Source: Calliopum simillimum
Lineage: Eukaryota; Arthropoda; Insecta; Diptera; Lauxaniidae
Direction of reading: 5' to 3'
Assembly: GCA_951812925.1 (NCBI GenBank)
Contig: OX638368.1
Location: 4,588,001-4,652,000, forward strand
DNA length: 64,000 nucleotides
The number at the start of each line of letters is the position of its first letter. Position 1 is the stretch's first letter. A program made the translations under genes and the position numbers. Under the pieces are notes generated by a model. The model was given only the letters and a program-made list of their open reading frames with translations. It was not told the DNA's origin and searched no databases. This document shows, one piece after another, positions 41,641 through 52,088 of this stretch.

Positions 41641-43736
41641 CAGCTCTAATCTAGATTATAGACGCAAAAATGTGAAACTTTTTATTGCATGATTTTAGGC
41701 ATTTTTTAAGCAAATATTTCATAGACATTGACTAAAAAAAAATTTCCCAATTCAGGATCCAAAAAGTTCAATTTAGCTTTTCTGTTGCTTAACTCACTAT
41801 TAATCTTGTTTTTGATGTTTTAGAATTTTTTGGACCCCGAATTGGGTAATTTTCTTTTAGTCAATGTCTATAATATATGCACGCCTGTCCTGTGGGTGAT
41901 TTGAATAAAATTTTCGAGTACCCCATTTTTTTTTACAGAATTCTGTTAAACATCGTATTTCGACATGTTTTCAATAAAAAATTTCAAAATCCTTAGAGCA
42001 CTTCGGAAATGATCGGCTTACGAACGATTTCCATGTTGCTTTAGCCGAAGCAAAAAAGGATAATTCTGAAAAATAGTTCCAAATACATTTTTTTTTCCGG
42101 AATTGTATTCACTAATGCATAAAAAATATCGTGTGAAAAGTACATTGCAAAATCGTATGCCCAAAAAAAGTTATTCAAGGTCAAAAGTTGCGAAAATAAA
42201 TTTTTTTCAATTATTTCGCTTACGGCTGCAATTACGATAAAATAGTGGTTGACAGTTATTTGCCGAGTACACAGATTTTTAACTTCAATAATTTGCTACG
42301 AAAAAGTCTCAAACATTTTTTTCCTATTACTCATGGCTTAGGAAGTATGTCAATTTAAGAAGTTTTAAAACTTCGCGATATTTATATGCTGTACGTTTTA
42401 AATTGAGATAACTCTCGAACGACTAATCGCACAAAAAAAGTAAATATAGATTTGTTTGTAGAAAATTATATTTCCTACAAACCACTCTCAGCTCTTTTTT
42501 TCGTAGGACCTATGGTTAAGGAGATATTTTTCACAAACTGTTCAAATTTTGAAAAACTAGTTTTTAAGGAAATCTCTGGAGCTGTTTTCGCTTGATAAGA
42601 ACTAACGGGATCTATTTTATTAACATTTACATGATCTTCAAATAATATTTGATACGAAATAATTATCGAGAAATTTTATACTTAAAAAAAAAAAAAAAAA
42701 AAATTGGCAAAAACGTAAAAATTTCGAACATTCACGTCTTCAAATCTAATAAAAAATTCATAAAAACTAGACCAAAATTAATCATACTTCTTTCAAAGAA
42801 ATTTTTTATTCAAAACTTAAAGAATTTACACAAAATTCGCAATTTTTTTTTTTTTTTTTTAAGTAAAAAAATTTCTCGATAATTATTTCGTATCAAATAT
42901 TATTTGAAGATCATGTAAATGTTAATAAAATAGATCCCGTTAGTTTTTATCAAGCGAAAACAGCTCCAGAGATTTCCTTAAAAACTAGTTTTTCAAAATT
43001 TGAACAGTTTGTGAAAAATATCTCCTAAGCCATAGGTCCTACGAAAAAAAAAGCTGAGAGTGGTTTGTAGGAAATATAATTTTCTACAGACAAATATATA
43101 GTTACTTTTTTTGTGCGATTAGTCGTTCGAGAGTTATCTCAATTTAAAACGTACAACATATAAATATCGCGAAGTTTTAAAACTTCTTAAATTGACATAC
43201 TTCCTAAACCATGAGTAATAGGAAAAAAATGTTTGAAACTTTTTCGTAGCAAATCATTGAAGTTAAAAAACTGTGTACTCGGCAAATAACTGTCAACCAC
43301 TATTTTATCGTAATTGCAGCCGTAAGCGAAATAATTGCAAAAATTTATTTTCACAACTTTTAACCTTGAATAACTTTTTTTGGGCATACGATTTTGCAAT
43401 GTACTTTTCACACGATATTTTTTATGCATTAGTGAATACAATTCCGGAAAAAAAAATTCATTTGGAACTATTTTTCAGAATTATCCTTTTTTGCTTCGGC
43501 TAAAGCAACATGGAAATCGTTCGTTAGCCGATCATTTCCGAAGTGCTCTAAGGATTTTGAAATTTTTTATTGAAAACATGTCGAAATACGATGTTTAACA
43601 GAATTCCGTAAAAAAAATGAGGTACTCGAAAATTTTATTCAAATCACTCACAGGACAGGATATGTGTTTAAAAAATGCCTAAAATCATGCAATTAAAAGC
43701 TTCACATTATTGCGTCTATAATCTAGATTAGAGCTG
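41641..43736. mobile_element. 2.1 kb foldback element, ends CAGCTCTAATCTAG
   Basis: The ends CAGCTCTAATCTAGATTATA and its inverse face each other across about 2.1 kb. The arms are near 0.97 kb and similar throughout, with an A/T-rich loop of about 150 bp around 42690-42840. No clear target duplication was found. A 151 bp MITE interrupts only the left arm. No transposase frame is present. The open frames inside are mirror images of each other in the two arms. Confidence 0.8.
41721..41871. mobile_element. 151 bp MITE nested in the foldback left arm, TIR ATAGACATTGACTAAAA
   Basis: The TIRs of about 50 bp read ATAGACATTGACTAAAA at the left and TTTTAGTCAATGTCTAT at the right. They continue imperfectly through 'ttcccaattc' and 'gaattgggtaa'. 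The matching place in the right arm (near 43665) lacks it, showing it inserted after the foldback formed. The flanks are TA/AT-rich and the duplication length is not certain. Confidence 0.7.
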
Positions 43737-45879
43737 TGGCACCAAGGGGTATTGTATACGCTTTTAAGAATTTAATTGAAAAAAAAAAAAAAAATAAATA
43801 AATGTTTGAAGTACCGCCTTTTTTTGATACCGTTTTAAAGATAAATAAATTCTGCGTCACAAACAACAAAAATTTTTGAGCGAACATTACTAGTTAGGAA
43901 GTTATACGCAGTTAAGGATTAACTTTTTTTGGTTCGTTCGCGTGCAGTGAAAAATTGAATTTTTTTGGCTTTTTTAAAGTACATTTTTATTAAAAAAAAG
44001 TTTTTTTGTGGAAAAAGTTTTAATAAAACCTTAAATTTCAGGTAGTTGTGGTTCTTTCTGCATAAAAGTTTTCTGAAGTTAATGTTTAAAAAATGTTTTT
44101 ATATATATATTAAATATGTGTTAATAAATTAAGGTTTTTTATTATTCAAGTGGAGTTAAAGTATTTTAGGGTGTGCACGATTTTCATCTAATTATAATTT
44201 TCTTTAACTACAGACTGTCCATAATGAGTGTGCAAAATTTGGTTGTGCCATTTTGTGCTCTTTCGGAATTATTAAACTTTTTGTAAGAGAACTTCAGTCG
44301 CTATAATCATAAGAAGCAAGTGCAGCTACCAACAATGCAATGATTTTTTTCCTTTTATTTTGTTTGCCTTCTTAAATTTTGATGGACATTTTTAGTTCAG
44401 GTATTTTTGTAGTACAAAAGTGGTTTTTGTTTTGTGGAAAAGTGTTTTGTTATATTCAAATTTTTTTTTTTGTTCGTAAGTCTAAAATTAAGCGCATTTT
44501 GGCTATATACATAGACATATAGTTATTCCAAAAGTGAGCTCAAACAAAAATGTTTATATTTTAATAAAGTGTAGACATTTAAGCGACTTTCTATGAAAAA
44601 AAGTTTGCGCGGCTGTGAAAAATTTTAATTTTTTTAAGGCAAACTGACATTTCCAATATGTATGAAAGTGAAGCAAAAAATAAATAAAAAGTTAAATACA
44701 GACATATAGACAAACAATTATCCTCAAAAATCTACAATAGGGTGTCAGTAAAGTACGCTGTTTTTTTTAAAAATTTTTGAAGGTCATAAAGAGGTCACTC
44801 ATCGACGTTTTATGCAAAATCTCGGCTTAGTGCAGTTTTTATTTTATTACGATTTAAGAAACGCTCGGAATGAGTCATCCGATATATCAAATTTTTTGTC
44901 TTGAGTCAAGGTATATAAAAATATTGTGTCTCAAATTTAAAATCATTCATATATTGTTGTTTTAGATTAAAAAACCCACAGAAAATATATTTTCGATACT
45001 TCGGCTTACTGTAAAACTCTTAAGCTACATCTTGGAAAAACAGTTTTTCATAATTTTATCATAAAATCATGCAAGAAACAATTTTCTATTGCATCTTAAC
45101 CCATCATATCCTGTTATTATGGGTCTTCTTGACCCTTTTTTTTCCAAAAACTTGGTTTAAATGGGTTAAAATGTTTTACAAAAATATTTTTCAAAAAATT
45201 TCACAAGGGGTCATCAAACACAGAAATTCTTAAAAATTAAGAATATTGCGAAAAAAATTTGATGACAATTTTCATTTTCCGTTTTTTATTGCTATTAAAA
45301 AAAATTTCACTACATATTATACAACTACATTAATTTTCTACTTTTTTATGCATAATTAACTTAAAAATAATTTATTATAACGCTCAATAGTCTGGACGAA
45401 TTAATATCGTGTTTTGGTATCAAATACCCCACTGTTTGTCGTCTGTCTGGGGCATTACACTGTGCTTTTTGTCACTTAGTTCATATTGTGTTGGTCGACC
45501 CTAAAAGCATGCTTACTTTTATTTCACTGTCGGCTCTGCTCAAACTGTCAATGATTTCTGCCTGAAAGTATGCCACAATAATGAACTTTCAATAATAAGC
45601 AACAATGGTGGTGCATCGATGAGTTTTGTCATTTACAAACACTCAACAACAATCCCCTCTTATAGATTGGGAAAATCATTGTTAAGAGGTGGCAATAGCT
45701 CAATTCACATTCCTGATACTGATTTGATTTCTGGCTGATTTTTAAAATTCACTACTGAAAGTCTTACTTCGGCTTTAATAATGACTTCGAGAGCTTAATA
45801 AAAATAGAAATACCAACTTCTTCTTTGAGATGAACATTTTGATCTATTGAATGGTAAAAATTTTAATAATGATGATGAT
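43737..45879. other. No gene seen; AT-rich, possible repeat fragments
   Basis: T- and A-rich sequence. A 'ttaacccatcatatcctgtt' phrase at about 45100 matches (inverted) one edge of the TTAA-flanked insert inside the 60.6 kb foldback, so it is probably a diverged copy of that repeat. Confidence 0.4.
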
Positions 45880-46005
45880 GTCAAATCGTACCTGGTTCAG
45901 TTTATTGCTGATAAAAACCAGAAGTTTTATGACCGTGGAATTATGATGCTGCCTGAAAGATGGCTAAAGATCATTGCTCAAAATGGGCAATACATTACAG
46001 AATAA
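45880..46005 (+). pseudogene. Mariner transposase C-terminal fragment
   Basis: Short plus-strand frame ending in a stop. It reads VKSYLVQFIADKNQKFYDRG, then MLPERWLKIIAQNGQYITE, the standard mariner C-terminus (FYxxGIxxLPERWxKVIxxNGxYI). It is a different subfamily from the relic at 474-1250. Only the last ~41 codons are readable. Upstream, around 45640-45870, only weak similarity to the third-Asp block can be guessed. Confidence 0.75.
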
Positions 46006-46914
46006 AGTTATTTCGTTCCATGAAAAAATTTCTTTTATTTTCTAAAAAAAATTCGCAATTACTTAGTTGCCAATCTAATAATTAGTCAGCACTAAAACCC
46101 AAGCTTAATGCACTTTCTGAACCACCTTCAATATACATATAGACGTCGGCAAAAAAAGTACTACTGACAGCTAATTACAACCACAATAGAGACTTGAAGC
46201 AGCTGTATGTACTGGCTTATACACATAAATAGTGTTCAATAATAAGAAACTAAATGTCCTTTGGAGAAACACACACATACAAGCTGATGACCTCCTGGGA
46301 GCACATCAAGTAGCAAGAAAACGAAACGTAAGCAGAGCGTTTTTAAAGCAAATGGCAAGAGGGAGAGAGCAAAAGAAGTAAATAAATCAAAAAAAAAAAA
46401 AAAAAAAAATATTTTAAAAGTCACCATCAGCACCACCACCATCAACCAAAATGTTACAGTCGATGAAACCAACAAGCCAACGACAAACAAACAAACAAAC
46501 AACAGGAAATAAACGACAGAAATACAAAAAAAAAAAATCAGTCGTGCAGAATGTGAAAATTGGAAAATTTTTGGTCAGTTCAGAGGACATGTCAATTTAA
46601 GGATTGACATATTATGGTCTATTTTCTGCTACCATATTTTGGTTCTCTATTTTTTGCAAATTTTATATTTTATTTTTTATTTTCAATGGAAAATGCAAAT
46701 TTTTGCCGTTGTTGTGATTTGTGTTGTATGGAAATTTTCGTTATTTTCCTCTTTGTTGGATTATAGTTATTCTGACATTTGTTTATATGTAGATTATTGT
46801 GTAAATTTGCAAAGTCGGTCAGGCCTGCCCTTTGATTTTTTACTTTTAAAAATAAAACACATATTCTGTTAGCAGCAAAGCCTAAAAATATGCAAAAAAA
46901 ATTTTCAAAAATTG
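46006..46914. other. No gene seen; poly(A) and low complexity
   Basis: Includes a poly(A) run near 46388-46410 and CAAA/ACAAAC repeats. No recognisable coding sequence. Confidence 0.4.
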
Positions 46915-47290
46915 GTTTTTATAGCTAACACCCGGGGTATATTCACTTTGTCCTTCAGTTTGTAATGCTGAGAAGGAGGCGTGTCAGACATAGAAAAGTG
47001 TACGTATTCTTGGTCAGCGTCAACTGTTGGGTCTATATAGCCATGTCCGTCTGTCTGTTTGGCTGGCTGTGCGTGGAATTGAAAATGAGTGAAATCAGTC
47101 AACGGACACGCCTACCTCCCATACAAAAAATATATTCAAAATGCATCTTTACACATAAATACTAAAAATTATTGGCGAAAGCTCTGAGCAAAAACTGGGT
47201 GGATTCGGAGCGTGGCACCTCCCATATAAGCAAAATTTTGCAAAGTAAAGTATTTAATATTTGGCCAGGTCAAAGGTTACACCCTTACCA
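46915..47290 (-). mobile_element. Mini-me/DINE-like element, short copy
   Basis: On the minus strand this reads 'gggtgtaacctttgacctgg', then two 'gggaggt' internal units, then the (GTCY)n-type tract (plus strand tgtccgtctgtctgtttggc). The conserved core around 'atggctatatagacccaac...gctgaccaag' follows, then a TA-rich stretch and 'gaatataccccgggtg'. Order and wording match the longer plus-strand copy at 49986-50885. Mini-me elements of Diptera are defined by such a core flanked by (TA)n and (GTCY)n proto-microsatellites. Confidence 0.7.
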
Positions 47291-48219
47291 GTTTAAAATT
47301 CGATTTAACGCCACAGGTTAATTTGTTTCAGCAACAATGCAGCAACAATTACTCGAAATCCATAACATCATCATTTATGTTTGACACAAAAGCTCTACAA
47401 AACTGAGCTCAGAGCTGCTTCAAAGTTTCTTCGCTTTCAATAAGCGCTGCCTTAAGCGCTATGGGGTTTCAAGTTGCACTCCCCCATTGTGTTAAACTGC
47501 CCTTCATATTGAGAACATTCTTAAGCGCAGTACATACTGGTTGCATCATAGCATGGTGTATTGCCACTGCATTGAAATATTGGAACAATTGAAGTTTTAA
47601 GGCTAAAAACTTTTTTTTTTTTGTTGGCCGCTGATTTGTGTGGTGCTGCCACCACTACCATCACTTGCAGCAGCAAAAGAAGAAATAAAAAGTTGAAGGT
47701 CTTTGTTGCTTGTTGCTCTTGCGCAACTGATGGATGGAAGGACATGACATGCAGCGCGTGCAGCAGCTGTGTGTGTGTGTTTGGTAGTGTGATGAATGCC
47801 GTAAATTAAATGAATGCGCTGGTGTAGCACCAGATTACTACGTTGCTTCGTTGGTTGCATTTATAATTCGGTTGTAAGCATTTTCAAATATTAATTGGGT
47901 AATTTTCATATGTAATGAAAAAGGCTTTTTTTTTGTAAAGGTACTCAAACATATGTACGACATGAATGATGAATGCATGAGTTGCTTTTAATAAGGTTAC
48001 AAGAGCAGCAGCAGCAGCACTCATCAGTGGTTATGAAAAGCAATTAACCTGATTTACCAAAATTGGGCATAATACAGGAACTTAAATGGTTTTTTTGTTA
48101 ATGGCAATTATGGGATTTCAAAGGCAACTGCGTTTTAATTTTGATAAATATTTTATGCTTAAATGCAAGAAAAATGTTTTAAAATTGCACACTTTGGCAT
48201 AAGCCACAAACATCTTATA
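47291..48219. other. No gene seen; CAG and GT tracts
   Basis: Microsatellite-rich sequence (GTGTGTGT near 47770, CAGCAGCAG near 48006). The frames at 47521-47860 are low complexity. Confidence 0.4.
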
Positions 48220-48375
48220 TAGGGTGCATTGCAAAAGATCACGAATCTTCTGAGGGGTGATAGAGAAGACCTAGATTAACAAAAAATTGCACCTGGGAAG
48301 GTCTAAAAGTACCGCTGAGTTACACTTGTTTTATCAAAAAAAGGAAAGAAACACTTTTCATAATTTCCCGGTTGT
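48220..48375 (+). mobile_element. Left end of the TA-flanked MITE family (truncated copy)
   Basis: Starts TAGGGTGCATTGCAAAAG after TA and follows the complete copy at 31581 through 'cacgaatcttctgagggg', 'aacaaaaaattgcacctgg' and 'cacttgttttatcaaaaaaa'. The right half is missing. Confidence 0.65.
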
Positions 48376-49030
48376 TATTTCACAATTTTATTTCACTATT
48401 TATATTTACCCTGGGAAACAATCTTATGATATATTAAAATACAAGCTTAGTAACACAAATGGGGTCGTGCCACCACTGCCTCGTTGTGGACTTGTCGCGT
48501 CGCTGGTCTGCGTTTTTGTCCAGACGTCAGAATTCAAGAAAGTCGCGCCACCGCTGCCTCTCCGTTGTCCTCTACAAACCTATCCTTGTCTGTCTTGTTC
48601 GTTCACGAGAACCCGCGGCATTGCTTCACTCTCGGGTCAGGTCAGGAAATCCTCCAAAAAACAAAGCCTGCGGTCGTAGTCATTGTCCACTGCTATGTAT
48701 GTACTGGGTTTTGCTTAAAAAATTCAGTTTTGTCCACGGATGGTTGAAATATTTGAAGAACACGTCTTACCTCGTTGCCGATTGGGTTACTAGAGAATGA
48801 TACCATCACCGGAACTTGCATTCCACCATTCCATTTTCATCCACGATCACCTGTTTCCTTTTATCGATACTATTTGACAGTTGGCACTCACTGTTTTGGA
48901 GCCAGGGTTTCTACTGCATGCGGTCATCGTGCAATTCTCGTTCAACTGTTTGTAAAGCGGTTGCGCGAGAGTTTGTCAAGCCCGTTAGATGCGACTGGCC
49001 TAAAACTATATCTACTTACTAAAGAATTCT
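48376..49030. other. GC-richer island, possibly an LTR remnant
   Basis: This stretch is clearly less AT-rich than its surroundings. It contains a local duplication of 'gtcgtgccaccactgcctcg' and 'gtcgcgccaccgctgcctct' (about 48465 and 48542). Overlapping open frames in all three plus frames reflect composition, not a gene. Its texture resembles the LTR at 13.9 kb, but I could not align the two. Confidence 0.3.
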
Positions 49031-49384
49031 AAGTTTTAAATTAATTTTTGACTTACTTAACTAGAAATTCATTACTTATTTTAACCAAAATTAATTTTTA
49101 GTATTATTAATACTTTAATTACTTGTAATTATTAAAAAGATGTGGACGCAAATGAGGCTTCCGATTTGTGTGCTCACAAATTGGAAAAATTTAAAACTCC
49201 ATGGTTGTCAGACTTTGTTCGAATTTCATACAACTTCTGCCACAGATGATAATTCAGCAAAAAATATGCCATCCTCTCCTGCTGTTAAACATCCAAAAAT
49301 GCTGTAATTCCTTCCCATTTTTGACATTTTTTGTCCGATTTTATAACCCACCTCGGAAACATTCCAAAAATAAATTGGTAATAA

Positions 49385-49725
49385 AGATTTTAGCTTCCAA
49401 TAAGCCTCATAATTTTTCGAAAATTATATAAAATTGGTTTATATATAGCACAATATAAATATTATATAAAATGGTTTAAGATACTTTCATATGAACTTTT
49501 ATATAAAATTTATACAAAAATAGTATAAAAGATTTTTCTATGGTGATACTATTAAATTCTAGCCAAAATAGTGTAAGTTGTTTTAATGCTTTATTTGTAT
49601 AAATTTTATACGAACAAGTATAAACGGTTCGAATACCAAGCATAGATTTTATACCAAATTTAGTGTGGGTTGATATTCATTCCAATTTGGTTTGAATTTT
49701 ACATGCAAACAATTTGCTGTGTAGA
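49385..49725 (+). repeat. ~320 bp AT-rich interspersed repeat, copy 1
   Basis: Shares long collinear wording with 56630-56945 in inverse orientation (tttatatagcac/actttcatatgaactttta; cctttatactatttttgtat; tagtgtgg). It ends near 'caaacaatttgctgtgtag', corresponding to 'tacactgcaaatagttt' in the other copy. No TIR was identified and the class is unknown. Confidence 0.6.
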
Positions 49726-49985
49726 ATTCACAGAAGAATGTTAGTGTAAAACAAGTACAGAAATAAAGAAAAGCAACTGGCAGATACGACTAGAAGGTTC
49801 ATGTATACAGTCATTCTATGCTAAGATTGTATAGTAAAAAACATACTCTGCTTATAGTGGAGTGCCTTAGGCATTTAACCTAGGATTTCTACAAGACCGA
49901 ATGAATTTATATGGTTGGGATGGGATTTTGTTTTAAATGCCATAAAAAAAAAGTTTAGCCAAAATTTTTTTGTGCTTTTGATTTG

Positions 49986-50691
49986 TATATTAACTATAAC
50001 TAGTAAGGGTGTAAAATTTGGCCTGGCCAAGCATTAAATACCCTACACTGCAGTATTTTTAAAATTTTGCTCATAGATTTAAGTGTCTGAGTGAAAAAGT
50101 TTTCAGCATAGTGATTTGACGTTTTTGCATATATAGGAGGTGCCACGCCCTCTAGTCCGAGTTCCTCTAGTTTTAGCTTAGAGCGTGCATTTATAGTCTG
50201 TAGTATTTGAGTGAAGTTTGGTTGGATTATCTCAAAAAACTCTTTCAGTATAGCATTTTGAAGCTTTTGCTCATATGGGAGGTGCCACGCCCTCTTGTCC
50301 GATTTCACCCAATTTTTGTTGAGAGCTTTCATTTATTATTCTTAGTGTCTAAGTCAAATTTGGTTAGAATATCTCATAAAACGCTTTCAGTATAGCGTTT
50401 TGAAGCTTTTGCTTATATGGGAGGTGCCCCGCCCTCTTGTCCGAATTCGCTCAGTTTTTCTCAAAGCTTGCTCTTACAATTCTTAGTATTTATGCGTATT
50501 TTGGGTGAATTGTCGTGAAAAATACTCCTAAAATTGCATTTTGAATATATTTTTTGTATGGGCGGTAGGCGTGTCCGTTGACCGATTTCGCTCATTTTCA
50601 ATCCTCCGAGCTAACTTTGATGACAGAGGTAGTGTACCAAATTTCATTGAAATATCTTGCTCAGTTTTCCCAAAAAGTGTATTTCAACACA

Positions 50692-50733
<42 letters not shown>

Positions 50734-50885
50734 CCCAGCCAGCCAGCCAGACAGACGGACATGGCTATATCGACTCAGGAGGTGACGCTGATCAAGAATA
50801 TAAGTATATACTTTTCTATATCTGCCACGCCTCCTTCTCTGCGTTACAAACGGAAGTACAAAGTGAATATACCCTGGGTGTAGGG
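49986..50885 (+). mobile_element. Mini-me/DINE-like element with four ~142 bp internal repeats
   Basis: Starts 'taagggtgtaaaatttggcc'. The word ggaggtgcc recurs at 50136, 50278 and 50420, an exact 142 bp period, with a diverged fourth unit (ggcggtagg) at 50561. A CAGC-type microsatellite, the conserved core (atggctatatcgactcagg, ctgatcaagaat), a TA-rich stretch and 'gaatataccctgggtg' follow. The opposite-strand copy at 46915 has two units, so the repeat number varies between copies. No coding capacity. Known relatives are DINE-1/Helentron-type non-autonomous elements. Confidence 0.75.
50693..50755 (+). repeat. (CAGC)n/(CAGM)n microsatellite inside the mini-me element
   Basis: About 13 CAGC units with one interruption (cacc) run into 'cagacagacggac'. 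The overlapping frames rich in Pro-Ala-Ser-Gln are translations of this tract. Confidence 0.9.
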
Positions 50886-52088
50886 TATAAAAAGTTAGTA
50901 CAACACTACATTAAAAATAATTGTAATAATCTGCAAACCATTTCTTCTAAACTAATTTGAGGTCGCTGAACACGAAAAACGCAATTTTTTTTTCCTTCTA
51001 ACCGTTCCCGAGTTATTCGGCCATTTTTATTTTCGAGATTATAGCATCATATACATCAATATATTTGTATAACGCCAAATTCGATCGATTTTATTTTACC
51101 ACGATTAAAAAGAAGGACTAATGGCGTTTCTAACGGGTATACCAATGATTATCCTCCGAATAAAATTAACTGAGTTATAGCACGGAAAACTTAGATTTTT
51201 TAAAAAAATTTTTAAATTTTTCATACCAACGTCAAATGAAAAACATAGTTTTTCGCATATATTTATTTGAAAAAAACATTTTTTAACAATTTTATTCAAT
51301 GGCACATTTAATTCCAAACATTTGAAGCTAACTTTGAGCAAAATCGAATGAAATCTCGTGAAGATATTAAGGTTTTAGTGCAATGAAGGCATATCGTTTT
51401 CTTTCAAAAATTTATATTTTTGATGCAATTGCAACTCGGTCCGAAATGTTCTTCTACAAAAAATGATGAGAGCTTCTTTAAAATGTTCGATGAGTGAATA
51501 ATGACCGATGTAGAAGCTGAAAAATTGGATCTGTTGACTTAGGCTGAACATTTTGAAAATGCTCTGGACAACTTCTCATCATTCTTATTGCACCAAATCA
51601 CTAATATCTTCAAGAAATCGCATTCAATTTTGCTCAAACTAGGCTTAAAATATTTGGAATTAAATTTGGCATTGAATATCATTTTTAAAAAAATTTTTTT
51701 TCAAATAAATAAACGCGAAAAACTAAGTTTTTCATTTGATATTGATATGAAAAATTTTTAAAAATTTTTAAAAAATCTGAGTTTTTCCTGCTTTAACTCG
51801 GTTAATTTTGTTCAGAGCATAATTATTGGTATATTCGTTAAAAGAGCCATTACTTACTCTTTGAAAGCGTTGTAAAATAAAATCGATCTGACTTGGTGTT
51901 CTACAAATATATTGATGTATATCAAGCTATAACCTCGAAAATATAAATGTCCGAATAACTCGGGAACGGTCCAAAGAAATAAAAAATAAGTGGGTTTTTC
52001 GAGTTCAGCGACTCTAAATAAGTTTAGAAAAAATAGTTTGCAAAATGTTACATCTATTTTGGATTTAGTGTTGTATTAACTTTTTATA
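50886..52088. mobile_element. 1.2 kb foldback abutting the mini-me element
   Basis: The left end TATAAAAAGTTAGTACAACA and the right end, inverted, TATAAAAAGTTAATACAACA continue as imperfect arms through 'aggtcgctgaacacgaaaaa', 'gttcccgagttattcg' and 'aacattt...' to a centre near 51480. If TATA is the target duplication, the TIR starts AAAAGTTA. No coding region. Confidence 0.75.

Noticed and set aside
42649..43598. Small genes in the 42-43 kb frames
   Set aside because: They are mirror frames of the two arms of one palindrome and have no recognisable motif.
48287..49032. Protein-coding gene in the GC-richer island
   Set aside because: Open frames overlap in all three plus frames and none shows a motif. 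The effect follows from composition, and the left part belongs to a truncated MITE.
50541..50960. Frames encoding Pro-Ala-Ser-Gln repeats
   Set aside because: They are translations of the CAGC microsatellite inside the mini-me element, open in two frames at once, with no family motif.
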